32,720 nucleotides of DNA from Oscillospiraceae bacterium. GTDB taxonomy: Bacteria > Bacillota > Clostridia > Oscillospirales > QAMX01. Below the pieces are notes generated by a model. The model had not been told where the DNA came from. It saw only the letters and a list, made by a program, of their open reading frames with translations, and did no database searches. Shown in pieces: positions 17,150 through 24,729 of this stretch (its first letter is position 1; each line of letters opens with the position of its first letter). The stretch lies in the NCBI GenBank assembly GCA_015067825.1, contig SVLQ01000011.1:1-32720 (forward strand), read 5' to 3'. The position numbers and the translations under genes are program-made.

Positions 17150-17926
17150 ATGCGCCTTGGTCTTGCCGGAGGATTTCAGAAAATTGCGGAAAACCGCAAA
17201 CTTGGATTTGACTATATCGAGGTCGGTGTCGGAAATATCACGAAGCTCAGCGAGAGCGAATTTGCCGAGCTGGCCGCTCAAAACGACGAAGCAACGGTGA
17301 AGATCGAAGCGGCGAGCAGCATGCTGCCGGCCTCGCTGCCGGTCGCAGGCCCCAATGTCGATTTGGGTGCGGTCGAGGCGTATCTCGACCTCGCGTTTTC
17401 CCGCCTCAGCCGACTGGGTGTGGAACCGGTCGTGTTCGGCAGCGGCGGTGCGCGCAAGATCCCCGAGGGCTTTGACCGCGCCGAAGCACAGCATCAGCTG
17501 ATCACAGCCGGACGCATGATGGCGCGCAAGGCCGGAGAGTACGGCTTGGTGATCGCGCTGGAGCCGCTCTTTGCCAAAGCGACCAACACGATCAATTCCC
17601 AGATGGCGGGCATTGCGCTCGTCGAGGACGTGGACCGTCCGCAGTTTCAGCTGCTCGCCGACCTGTTCCATATGGCCTACGCCAACGAATCGCGCGAGGC
17701 GATCCGCGCCTGCGGTTCTATGCTGGTGCATACGCATATCCCCAATGCAGCCGGCCCGTTTTTGGACCAGTTCCCGGGCATCGAATGGGAAGATTTCTTT
17801 GCGGGGCTGGCGGATATCGGCTACAAGGGCCGCCTGAGCCTCGAAGATAACGGCGGCGACGGCGACGCGATGAACCCGCAGGGCTTGGCGCGGATGCGCG
17901 AGCTCGCGGCGAAATACGGCCTGTGA
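17150..17926 (+). CDS. TIM-barrel sugar phosphate isomerase/epimerase-like protein
   Basis: A 258-residue protein of the xylose-isomerase-like TIM barrel (AP endonuclease 2 superfamily). Likely metal ligands are E138 in IALEPL, D171 and H174 in LADLFHM, H196 in VHTHIPN and E232 in LSLEDN. These match the Glu-Asp-His-Glu set of sugar epimerases such as D-tagatose 3-epimerase relatives. The substrate is unknown. GGAGG lies upstream of the ATG, 20 bp after hemZ. Its stop overlaps the region just before the zinc-ribbon gene, so the two are translated together. Confidence 0.75.
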   Translation: MRLGLAGGFQKIAENRKLGFDYIEVGVGNITKLSESEFAELAAQNDEATVKIEAASSMLPASLPVAGPNVDLGAVEAYLDLAFSRLSRLGVEPVVFGSGGARKIPEGFDRAEAQHQLITAGRMMARKAGEYGLVIALEPLFAKATNTINSQMAGIALVEDVDRPQFQLLADLFHMAYANESREAIRACGSMLVHTHIPNAAGPFLDQFPGIEWEDFFAGLADIGYKGRLSLEDNGGDGDAMNPQGLARMRELAAKYGL

Positions 17927-17940
17927 GAAACGGAGCGGGA

Positions 17941-18315
17941 ATGATGGATAAAAAGACCGAAGATCTGATCGCGGGACTGATCGCCAAAGCCTCGGTCGCC
18001 GCGGAATACACGGTGAAGAAGACCGGTGAGGTCGTCAACGCGACGAAACTCAGCTATAAATTGCTCGAAACCAATAACGCGATTGCCGCCTGCGAAAATG
18101 CGATCGGCAAGCTCGTTTACGCCGCCCATAAGGGAATGCCGGCCGACGAAGAAGCGATCGCGGTGAATCTCGCGCGCCTCGATGCGCTCCATGCTGCGGC
18201 CGAGACTCTGCGCGAAAAAACCGCCGCAGGCAAAAAGTACAAGGCTTGTCCGACGTGCGGCAGAATTTGCCCGCAGACCGACCGCTTCTGTGCCGGATGC
18301 GGCGCAGAAATGTAG
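17941..18315 (+). CDS. small protein with C-terminal zinc ribbon
   Basis: About 124 residues and not a family I recognise. The N-terminal 95 residues are mostly helical and Ala-rich. The C-terminal CPTCGRICPQTDRFCAGCG holds two CxxC pairs typical of a double-CxxC zinc ribbon. The lack of a signal peptide or membrane helix suggests a cytosolic protein. ATG codons at 17941 and 17944 both follow a GGAG (17932-17935); the first is used here and the second has the better spacing. It sits between the TIM-barrel protein and the amidohydrolase with short gaps. The role is unknown. Confidence 0.65.
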   Translation: MMDKKTEDLIAGLIAKASVAAEYTVKKTGEVVNATKLSYKLLETNNAIAACENAIGKLVYAAHKGMPADEEAIAVNLARLDALHAAAETLREKTAAGKKYKACPTCGRICPQTDRFCAGCGAEM

Positions 18316-18324
18316 GAGACCTGT

Positions 18325-19635
18325 ATGAAAACATTGCTCGTAAAAAACGTCGATATCCTGCCGTGTGACGGCAGTGGTCAAACGATCAAAAACGGCTGTA
18401 TGGCCGTGGAAAACGGCAAGATCACCTACCTCGGCCTTGGCCCAGTCGAAGGCAGCTTCGACCGCGTGATCGACGGCAAGGGTAAGATCCTGATGCCCGG
18501 CCTCGTGAACGCCCACGCCCATGTGCCGATGACCGGTCTGCGCGGCTACGCCGACGACCTCGCGCTGCAGACTTGGCTCAACGACCATATCTTCCCGGTC
18601 GAGGACCGCATGGATGCCAACTGCGTGCGCATTTCGGCGGAGCTTGGCATGGCAGAGATGCTTGCGTCGGGCACGACCTCGTTCTCCGATATGTACTCCT
18701 TTTGCGACGATATCGCCGAAGCGGTCGCCGAAAACGGCATGAAGGCCAATATCTGCCGCGGTATTCTCTGCTTCGACGATTCCATTCCCTTCGACACCGC
18801 GCACAATCCGCGCTGGGCGGAGTCGGTCGGCCTCTACGACCGCTGGCACGGCTACGACGACGGTCGCATCCTGATCGATTTCTGCGTCCACGCCGAATAC
18901 ACGACGACGAAGCGCTGCCGCGAAACGGTCGCGCGTTACGCCGCCGAAAAAGAGGCGATCGTCCATTTCCATCTGTCCGAGACCCAAAGCGAACACGAAG
19001 CCTGTATTGCCCGCCACGGTAAAACGCCGGCGCGTCTGTTCTATGAAGAAGGCCTGCTCACAAATCGGGCGCTGGCGGCGCACTGCGTCTGGCTCAGTGA
19101 AGACGATATCAAGCTCTTTGCCGAGGTCGGGGCCAGTGTCGGCCATTGTCCGGTCTCAAACCTGAAGCTCGCCAGCGGCATTGCGCCGGTGACGGCGATG
19201 GTCGATGCCGGTGTCAACGTTGCGCTCGGTACCGACGGTGTGGCTTCCAACAACAACCACGACCTTTTTGAAGAAATCAAGCTCGCCTCGCTCCTGCAGA
19301 AGGGTGTGACGCTGCGCCCTGAGGTATTCCCGGCGGATGCGGCGCTGACGATGGCGACGAAAAACGGTGCGAAGGCGCAGGGCCGCCGTGAATGCGGCAG
19401 CTTGTTCGTCGGCGGCGATGCCGACTTTATCCTCTTAGATACCTCCGCGCCCAATATGACCCCGCGCCACCACGCCGCGTCGACTGCGGCCTATTCCGCC
19501 CGCGGCAGCGAAGTCTGTCTGACGGCCGTGCGCGGCAAGATCCTCTACGAAAACGGCGAACTGAAAACGATCGACCGCGAAAAACTCAATGCAGAGTTTG
19601 AAAGACTGGTTCGTCCGGTGATGTTCCCGGCGTAA
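18325..19635 (+). CDS. amidohydrolase, S-adenosylhomocysteine/methylthioadenosine deaminase type
   Basis: A 436-residue metal-dependent deaminase of the amidohydrolase superfamily. The key motifs are NAHAHVPMTGLRG (first two metal His), HFHLSETQSEHE (third His plus the catalytic Glu region), a histidine in LAAHCVWL, and LGTDGVASNN with the catalytic Asp. The wording is that of MtaD/DadD-type enzymes, which deaminate SAH, MTA or 5'-deoxyadenosine and feed recycling of SAM by-products. The radical SAM enzyme hemZ and the methyltransferase gene in this window make such products, but linkage to them is inference. TAGGAGACCTGT carries the ribosome binding site, and the gap to the zinc-ribbon gene is 9 bp. 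Confidence 0.85.
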   Translation: MKTLLVKNVDILPCDGSGQTIKNGCMAVENGKITYLGLGPVEGSFDRVIDGKGKILMPGLVNAHAHVPMTGLRGYADDLALQTWLNDHIFPVEDRMDANCVRISAELGMAEMLASGTTSFSDMYSFCDDIAEAVAENGMKANICRGILCFDDSIPFDTAHNPRWAESVGLYDRWHGYDDGRILIDFCVHAEYTTTKRCRETVARYAAEKEAIVHFHLSETQSEHEACIARHGKTPARLFYEEGLLTNRALAAHCVWLSEDDIKLFAEVGASVGHCPVSNLKLASGIAPVTAMVDAGVNVALGTDGVASNNNHDLFEEIKLASLLQKGVTLRPEVFPADAALTMATKNGAKAQGRRECGSLFVGGDADFILLDTSAPNMTPRHHAASTAAYSARGSEVCLTAVRGKILYENGELKTIDREKLNAEFERLVRPVMFPA

Positions 19636-19713
19636 GTGAGGGCATATCTTCCACCTTCGTGCATAGAGATACAATGAGTCTTGCGCTCAAATCTCGCGGC
19701 ACAGGTGGATCGG

Positions 19714-21252
19714 ATGAGGAAAAAACAGGGAGAACGAGTCAATTTTGTCGGCGGTGCGCTGATTTTGGCGGCGTCGAACGTGATCTGCCGCTGTCTGGGC
19801 TTTGCGTTCCGCATTCCGCTGGCCAATCTGATCGGTGCAGAGGGCATGGGCTACTATAGCTTTGCCCACCAGATCCTAAACGTTGTTTCGGCGGCGGGAC
19901 TGTCGGGGCTGCCGCCTGCGCTGGTGCAACATATTGCTGCCTCGCCGCGCAAACTGCGCGGCGCAATTCTGCGCGCAACCCGTCCGCTTTTTACGGTGGC
20001 TGGCATGATCGGCACCCTGATTTTGCTGTGTTTTGGCGGCGAGATCTGCCGCATGGCAGGCTCTGCGGCGTCAAAGTATGCCGTGCTTGCGCTTGCGCCG
20101 ACCGCGCTGCTGTCGGCATGGGAAGCGATCGACCGCTCCGGCTTTCAGGGGATCGGCGCGATGTCAACACCTGCCGCCGCGCAAACGGCCGATGCCGCCG
20201 TCAAGCTGATCGGCGGTACGGCGGCTGCGTTCTGGCTTCACCAAAATGGATATCCCGCCGAAATCGTCGCTGCTGGTGCAATTTCTGGCGTCACGCTGGG
20301 AACGCTGGTCAGCGCTGCGATTCTTGCACTTGGCTCCCGTCAGAGTCTGCGCGGATTGACTGTGCGCTGTGAGCGGGCATTTGCGGCGGAAACCCGGCGG
20401 AAACTGTTGAAAACGGCCGTCCCGCTGACACTCGGTGCACTCGTGCTGAGTGCGGTCGGATCGCTTGATTCGATGATTATTCTGCACAGACTCCGTGCGC
20501 TTGGCCTCGGCGAATCGACGGCTACGCAGCATTACGGTGCCTATACCGGCATTGCGCTGACGGTCTACAGCCTGCCTACTGCCCTTACTTCGGCGATTTG
20601 CGCTTCGGTGATCCCGGCAGTCGCTCAAGGCAAACTGCGCGATGCGCGCGGCAGAGCGTATCTGAAAATCGCATGGCGGTTGGCCTCGTTGGTCGTTTGG
20701 TTTGCTGCGGCACTGTTTGCTTGGCTGCCGGGCGAATTGCTCGCGCTGTTTTTCTCGCGTGCGGACGATGTGGCGATCGCGGCACCGCTGCTGCGTATGC
20801 TGGCTCCGGCGACTGTGTTGTCGGCGATGTGTTCTCTGTCGGCGTCGGCACTCCATGCCATTGGCGAAATGCGCGTGCCGCTTGTGGCAATGGTAGCCGG
20901 TGGGGTGGCGCGCGTCATCTGCGGAGCGTTTTTGGTGGGAAATCCCGCAATCGGTCTGCAGGGTGCACCTGTGGGAACGGTCGCTTGTTTCGGTGTGGCT
21001 GCGGCAATCAACTGTGCCGTGCTCGCGCGTCGGAGCGGATTTGTTCCGCCTTTGATGTCGGCGATCTGCAAACCCGCAGTTTGCGCGATTCTGGCCGTTG
21101 CGGTGGCGCGGATGCTGCCGCGCGTGGGCAGTGCACGCATGGCAACGGTGGCAACTTTCGCAACTGCGGCTGTTATCTGGATTCTGATGCTGTTTGTCAC
21201 AAAAACGATCCGAAAAGAAGATAAAAGACTGCTGAAACGCAGCGGATCATAG
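19714..21252 (+). CDS. MOP-superfamily lipid flippase, YabM/SpoVB/MurJ-like
   Basis: A 512-residue protein with about 14 membrane helices. It opens with a short basic head, then FVGGALILAASNVICRCLGFAFRIP and LIGAEGMGYYSFAHQI, the SpoVB/MurJ-type beginning. These proteins flip lipid-linked wall precursors. As the first gene before mazG in the yab cluster it corresponds to Bacillus yabM. The start at 19714 is preferred because AGGTGG (19703-19708) lies 5 bp before it; a TTG at 19681 would add a hydrophilic tail. Third-position base use appears less biased here than in the neighbouring genes, a pattern often seen for membrane proteins. Confidence 0.85.
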   Translation: MRKKQGERVNFVGGALILAASNVICRCLGFAFRIPLANLIGAEGMGYYSFAHQILNVVSAAGLSGLPPALVQHIAASPRKLRGAILRATRPLFTVAGMIGTLILLCFGGEICRMAGSAASKYAVLALAPTALLSAWEAIDRSGFQGIGAMSTPAAAQTADAAVKLIGGTAAAFWLHQNGYPAEIVAAGAISGVTLGTLVSAAILALGSRQSLRGLTVRCERAFAAETRRKLLKTAVPLTLGALVLSAVGSLDSMIILHRLRALGLGESTATQHYGAYTGIALTVYSLPTALTSAICASVIPAVAQGKLRDARGRAYLKIAWRLASLVVWFAAALFAWLPGELLALFFSRADDVAIAAPLLRMLAPATVLSAMCSLSASALHAIGEMRVPLVAMVAGGVARVICGAFLVGNPAIGLQGAPVGTVACFGVAAAINCAVLARRSGFVPPLMSAICKPAVCAILAVAVARMLPRVGSARMATVATFATAAVIWILMLFVTKTIRKEDKRLLKRSGS

Positions 21253-21280
21253 AGATACGAAAGAAAATGAGGTAAACATT

Positions 21281-22081
21281 ATGGCGGATTTTACACTGAA
21301 AGAACGTTACGATATCAACGATCTGATGGCGATCATGCATCTCCTGCGTGCGCCCGACGGATGCCCGTGGGACCGTGAACAGACCCACAAATCCATCCGC
21401 CGCAATTTTATTGAGGAAGTCTACGAGTTCTGCGAAGGGATCGATCTCGAGGACGATGAACTGATGGTCGAGGAACTGGGCGACGTTTTGCTGCAGGTCG
21501 TGTTCCACGCCGAGATCGCCAACGAAGACGGCCGTTTTGACTTCAGCGATATCACCGACGGCATCTGCAAAAAACTGATCGTGCGCCATCCGCACATTTT
21601 CGGCGGCCTCAAGCTCGAGACCAACGGCGCGGCCGAGGTGCTTGCCAACTGGGAAATGATCAAAAATCAGACCAAAAAACAGAAGACCCACAGCGAATCG
21701 TTGGTGGCGGTCGCCAAGAGCCTGCCGGCGCTGATGCGCGCCGAAAAGGTGCAGGGCAGAGCCGCGCGCGTCGGTATGGACTGGGATGCGGCCGAACCGG
21801 TGATGGACAAGCTCAACGAAGAAACGCGCGAGCTTGCCGATGCGCTTGCGGGCAAGGGCGACGTGTTTGCCGAACTGGGTGACGTGCTCTTTACGGTGGT
21901 CAATCTCGCGCGCCATCTGGAGATCGATCCGGAAGAAGCGCTCACTGCGGCGACCGATCGCTTCACCGGCCGCTTCCAGGCGGTCGAAGCCCGCTGTGCC
22001 GAGGAGGGCATCGACATGAAAACTGCCGGCCTCCCGGTGCTGGACAAGTTCTGGGACGAAGTGAAGAAAACCGAAAAATAG
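21281..22081 (+). CDS. mazG: nucleoside triphosphate pyrophosphohydrolase MazG
   Basis: A 266-residue all-alpha NTP pyrophosphatase with two MazG repeats. The first carries CPWDREQTHKSIRRNFIEE, then EELGDVLLQVVFHAEIA with the EExxD metal ligands; the second has EETRELADAL and AELGDVLFTVVNLARHL. It removes non-canonical nucleoside triphosphates from the pool. This is the MazG part only, lacking the tetrapyrrole methylase domain fused to it in Bacillus YabN. It lies 28 bp after the flippase gene and before hup, as in other Clostridia. Confidence 0.95.
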   Translation: MADFTLKERYDINDLMAIMHLLRAPDGCPWDREQTHKSIRRNFIEEVYEFCEGIDLEDDELMVEELGDVLLQVVFHAEIANEDGRFDFSDITDGICKKLIVRHPHIFGGLKLETNGAAEVLANWEMIKNQTKKQKTHSESLVAVAKSLPALMRAEKVQGRAARVGMDWDAAEPVMDKLNEETRELADALAGKGDVFAELGDVLFTVVNLARHLEIDPEEALTAATDRFTGRFQAVEARCAEEGIDMKTAGLPVLDKFWDEVKKTEK

Positions 22082-22131
22082 AATCAAAACAGCCGGGGAA
22101 CGGCTGAATACGATATGAGAGGGGCAAAACA

Positions 22132-22410
22132 ATGAATAAGGCGGATCTGACAAACGCGGTCGCCGAAAAGACCGGTTTGTCGAAAAAAGATTCCGAACGC
22201 GCGATCTCTGCTATGCTGGAAGCCGTACGCGAATCTTTGACGGAGGGTGAACGGGTTTCGCTGAGCGGATTTGGCACGTTTGAGGTCAAAATGCGCGGCA
22301 AGCGCGTGGCGAGAAATCCGCTCACCAAAGAGGAAATGGTCTTGCCGGCAGTCAAACAGCCGGTGTTCCGCGCGGGTGCGGCGTTTAAAACGCAAATCGC
22401 GGAATCGTAA
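22132..22410 (+). CDS. hup: HU-family nucleoid protein
   Basis: A 92-residue HU/IHF-like DNA-bending protein. It begins MNKADLTNAVAEKTGLSKK, as HU proteins do, and shows VSLSGFGTFEVK, then RVARNPLTKEE with the Pro at the tip of the DNA-binding arm, and PVFRAGAAFK. It packs DNA as a homodimer. Placement between mazG and rqcP is common in Clostridia. GAGAGGGG lies 8-15 bp before the ATG. Confidence 0.95.
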   Translation: MNKADLTNAVAEKTGLSKKDSERAISAMLEAVRESLTEGERVSLSGFGTFEVKMRGKRVARNPLTKEEMVLPAVKQPVFRAGAAFKTQIAES

Positions 22411-22427
22411 CAAACGGGAGGAACTCT

Positions 22428-22670
22428 ATGCGTCTGGATAAATACCTGAAGGTCTCGCGCCTGATCAAGCGCCGGACCGTGGCCAACGAGTCGTGCGATA
22501 ACGAGCGCGTGCTCGTCAACGGCAAAGCCGCACGCGCATCCTACGCGGTCAAGCCGGGCGATATCATCGAGATCAGCTTTGGTGCGCGGCCGCTGAAGGT
22601 CGAGGTCATCACGGTCAGCGAACATGCGACAAAAGCCGAAGCCTCGGCAATGTACCGCGAAGTTCAGTAA
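22428..22670 (+). CDS. rqcP: S4-domain RNA-binding protein RqcP (YabO)
   Basis: An 80-residue stand-alone S4 domain: MRLDKYLKVSRLIKRRTVA, NERVLVNGKAARASYAVKPGD and IEISFG. RqcP binds 50S subunits carrying a stalled peptidyl-tRNA and, with RqcH, helps add alanine tails in ribosome rescue. The length and gene position (before yabP) match Bacillus YabO; an Hsp15-like relative is the only alternative. GGGAGGA lies 7 bp before the ATG, 17 bp after hup. Confidence 0.93.
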   Translation: MRLDKYLKVSRLIKRRTVANESCDNERVLVNGKAARASYAVKPGDIIEISFGARPLKVEVITVSEHATKAEASAMYREVQ

Positions 22671-22729
22671 GTTCTGCATTGCACCTTTTTTGCATATGCT
22701 TTTGTAGAAAAGCAGGGAAGAGGTGCCGC

Positions 22730-23005
22730 ATGATCGAAAAAAACAAACAAACCGAAATGTCCGATGTCACTGTGACCTCCCGTGAAAAGCTCACGGCAAC
22801 GGGCGTGTACGAAGTGACCGGTTTTGACGAACTGCAGATCGAAGCCAAAACCGCACAGGGGATGCTTTTGGTGCGCGGGAACGGCTTGCACATCGATAGT
22901 TTCGATGCTGATGTCGGGGAGCTGGTGCTGAGCGGGCGCATCGACGGGATGGTCTACTGCGACCGCGAACCAAAACGCGGCTTTTGGGCCGGCCTTCTGA
23001 AATAA
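22730..23005 (+). CDS. yabP: sporulation protein YabP
   Basis: A 91-residue protein with the YabP core: SREKLTATGVYEVTGFDELQI, then GMLLVRGNGLHIDSFDADVGELVLSGRIDGMVY. It is a spore-former marker whose exact role is still unclear. The ATG at 22730 is chosen because GAAGAGG lies 6 bp upstream; a TTG at 22679 would add a Cys-rich stretch unlike the family. It ends 1 bp before the yabQ ATG. Confidence 0.9.
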   Translation: MIEKNKQTEMSDVTVTSREKLTATGVYEVTGFDELQIEAKTAQGMLLVRGNGLHIDSFDADVGELVLSGRIDGMVYCDREPKRGFWAGLLK

Positions 23006-23006
23006 G

Positions 23007-23372
23007 ATGGAAAACAGTGTGCTCGGCCAGCTTTCCGCATTTGCCTGTGCGCTCTGTTGGGGTGGATGTGTCGGCGCTATTTATGAATTATTCGGTTTGC
23101 TGCGCGTGTTTGGCCGCAGAACGCTGACGGCACTGGCCGATTTGCTGTTTTGGTTGTTTGCGTCCGTGGCCACATTTCTCTTTTTGCTCCGGCAAAACGG
23201 CGGTGCGACGGACGGATATCTGTTGGTTGCGATCGTCGGCGGTGCGGTTTTGATGCATCTTTTTTCGGCAAAACTCACTGCTCGAACGGCAAAATGGGCG
23301 CGGGAACGAATCTTGCGGCGGCGCAGACGACGGAAAGTGCATTCTGCCCGAAAAAAACGACAAAAAAAATAG
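23007..23372 (+). CDS. yabQ: spore cortex protein YabQ
   Basis: A 121-residue membrane protein with three to four helices and a strongly basic tail (RRRRRRKVHSARKKRQKK at the end). YabQ sits in the outer forespore membrane and is needed for cortex formation in Bacillus. The helices and FACALCWGGCVGAIYELF at the start fit the family, as does its position right after yabP. Translation is probably coupled to yabP because the start codon is only 1 bp past its stop. Confidence 0.85.
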   Translation: MENSVLGQLSAFACALCWGGCVGAIYELFGLLRVFGRRTLTALADLLFWLFASVATFLFLLRQNGGATDGYLLVAIVGGAVLMHLFSAKLTARTAKWARERILRRRRRRKVHSARKKRQKK

Positions 23373-23412
23373 AAAAATTTTGCCAGACCTATTTCTTTTT
23401 GCGCGGTTTTGG

Positions 23413-23420
23413 TATATAAT
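23413..23420 (+). promoter_or_regulatory. possible extended -10 promoter before divIC
   Basis: TGGTATATAAT (23410-23420) gives a TATAAT and a TGG extension, about 53 bp before the divIC ATG, but no good -35 box at 16-18 bp. Extra expression of divIC in non-sporulating cells would make sense because yabP and yabQ are sporulation genes. Confidence 0.45.
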
Positions 23421-23472
23421 TATGCATATAGGTCAGCAGAGGCAAGCAGGGTTACGATAGCGGAGGAAATGT

Positions 23473-23763
23473 ATGAAGCACAACGGAAGAGGCTCCACAC
23501 GATTTGTTTTGAAAACAGTCGCAGTGGTGATCGGTTTATATCTGTGCACATCGTATTTTTCGATGAGTGGCCGCCTTGCCGATGCGCAGGCTGAATACGA
23601 AGAACTCCGCGCGACCCATGCGGTCGAACAACAGAAGACCGCCGAACTCGAGGACCTCGTCGCAGACGGCATGACCGACCGCTACATCATCCAGGTCGCC
23701 CGCGAACGCGGCTATATTCTGCCGGGTGAGCGCATCTTCATCGACATCTACGGTCAAAACTGA
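23473..23763 (+). CDS. divIC: cell-division protein of the DivIC/FtsB family
   Basis: A 96-residue bitopic protein. A short basic cytoplasmic head is followed by one membrane helix around residues 12-28 (VLKTVAVVIGLYLCTSYF), a coiled coil of about 35 residues, and the family ending DRYIIQVARERGYILPGERIFID. DivIC joins FtsL and DivIB in the septal complex that activates wall synthesis. It stands between yabQ and the S1-domain gene, exactly as in Bacillus. GGAGG lies 7 bp before the ATG. Confidence 0.93.
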   Translation: MKHNGRGSTRFVLKTVAVVIGLYLCTSYFSMSGRLADAQAEYEELRATHAVEQQKTAELEDLVADGMTDRYIIQVARERGYILPGERIFIDIYGQN

Positions 23764-23850
23764 ACCGCATAGAGAAAAATCAGTGATCCGCCCGGCGATG
23801 CCGCCGCATCCTCGGAAGGAATCAAAATACAAAGGAGAACACAAACCCGT

Positions 23851-24330
23851 ATGAGTTTTGCAGAGGGTGAGATCGTCAACGGCAAAGTGACGAGTATTAC
23901 GAAGTTCGGCGCGTTCGTCGCGCTCGAAGGCGGAAAATCCGGCCTGGTCCATATTTCCGAAATCGCCGATACCTATGTCAGCGATGTCCATCAGTTTTTG
24001 TCGGAAGGCCAGGAAGTCAAGGTGAAAATCCTGCCGACCGATAAAGTCGGAAGGATCAATTTGTCGATCAAAAAAGCGACAGCACCTGCTGCCCCGCAGG
24101 AATCTCGTCCGGCTCAGCCACGCGCTTCATTCCAACAGCGCAGTTCCGCTCCGCGTGCGCCCCAACCGCGTACCGCACCGCCGCCGGTCGAAATGCCCGC
24201 ACCGCGCACTGCCTCGGTCGGCGACAGCTTTGAAGAAAAGCTGCGCGCTTTCATGAAGGACAGCGAAAGCAAAATGTCGTCCATGAAAAATCCGCCCGAG
24301 AAAAAGCAGCGCCGCATGCGCACCAAATAA
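23851..24330 (+). CDS. yabR: S1-domain RNA-binding protein (YabR-like)
   Basis: A 159-residue protein. Residues 1-73 form one S1 domain (GEIVNGKVTSITKFGAFVAL, then SGLVHISEIA and VGRINLSIKKA). The rest is a Pro-, Ala-, Arg- and Gln-rich linker and a basic tail (KKQRRMRTK). It may act in RNA or ribosome association, as do GSP13/YabR relatives; no enzymatic motif is seen. Position after divIC supports the YabR identity. AAAGGAGA lies about 12 bp before the ATG, and a strong terminator follows. Confidence 0.9.
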   Translation: MSFAEGEIVNGKVTSITKFGAFVALEGGKSGLVHISEIADTYVSDVHQFLSEGQEVKVKILPTDKVGRINLSIKKATAPAAPQESRPAQPRASFQQRSSAPRAPQPRTAPPPVEMPAPRTASVGDSFEEKLRAFMKDSESKMSSMKNPPEKKQRRMRTK

Positions 24331-24340
24331 TCTGCATATC

Positions 24341-24373
24341 AAAAAGCCGTCTGACGAGTCAGACGGCTTTTTT
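24341..24373 (+). terminator. intrinsic terminator of the yab cluster
   Basis: A perfect 9-bp stem (24346-24354 with 24359-24367), CGAG loop, A5 before and T6 after. It begins 11 bp past the S1-domain gene. Confidence 0.93.
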
Positions 24374-24383
24374 GTCCGAAGAT

Positions 24384-24463
24384 AAAAAAAGCGGGTGTAC
24401 GCGCAAAACGTACACCCAAAGCGGGTTGGGGATAAAGATATGAGCGTTTGGTAACTGCCTCAC
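24384..24463 (-). ncRNA. candidate small RNA of about 80 nt
   Basis: This minus-strand unit has a promoter (24470-24498) and ends in an intrinsic terminator: a 9-bp stem with arms 24393-24401 and 24409-24417, a 7-nt loop, then GC and seven T on the minus strand. No open frame with a ribosome binding site lies inside. The 5' part can form a short hairpin (TGAGGC with GCTCA). The middle, around 24425-24442, is unpaired and C/U-rich. It contains an 11-nt stretch (24439-24429) exactly complementary to 13680-13690, the ribosome-binding region of the MFS gene. I could not match it to a known RNA family. Confidence 0.55.
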
Positions 24464-24469
24464 ACCGAT

Positions 24470-24498
24470 ATGATACCATAACCGCTTGAATTTGTAAA
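24470..24498 (-). promoter_or_regulatory. promoter of the candidate small RNA
   Basis: On the minus strand, TTTACA (24498-24493), a 17-bp spacer and TATCAT (24475-24470), each 5 of 6 consensus bases, with a TGG extension before the -10 box. Transcription would start near 24463. Confidence 0.6.
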
Positions 24499-24623
24499 GA
24501 TAGTTTATGTAATTATTTGTCGAATATATAAATTGTATATAAAAATAATAAATTTGAAGAAATCCGCAGCCCGTACGTCGTGCCGGCGAATTTGTAAAAT
24601 CTTTGCGGAAAGCGAGCAGGGAC

Positions 24624-24652
24624 TTTTCATTTCCGGAAAGATATGGTATAAT
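24624..24652 (+). promoter_or_regulatory. promoter of lgt-folD
   Basis: TTTTCA (24624-24629), a 17-bp spacer and a perfect TATAAT (24647-24652) with a TGG extension, about 78 bp before the lgt ATG. The stretch 24500-24620 is AT-rich, and I see no gene or other clear element in it. Confidence 0.75.
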
Positions 24653-24729
24653 ATCATACTGAACAGGTGTGAAGCCTGAAACGCCGTGTGAAAATACCGG
24701 CGGCAATATATGATCACGGAGGAGACTTT

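Noticed and set aside
24359..24706. A 115-codon minus-strand frame between the S1-domain gene and lgt
   Set aside because: It has no ribosome binding site, an unnatural composition, and runs through both a promoter and two terminator hairpins. The small-RNA reading explains the strand better.
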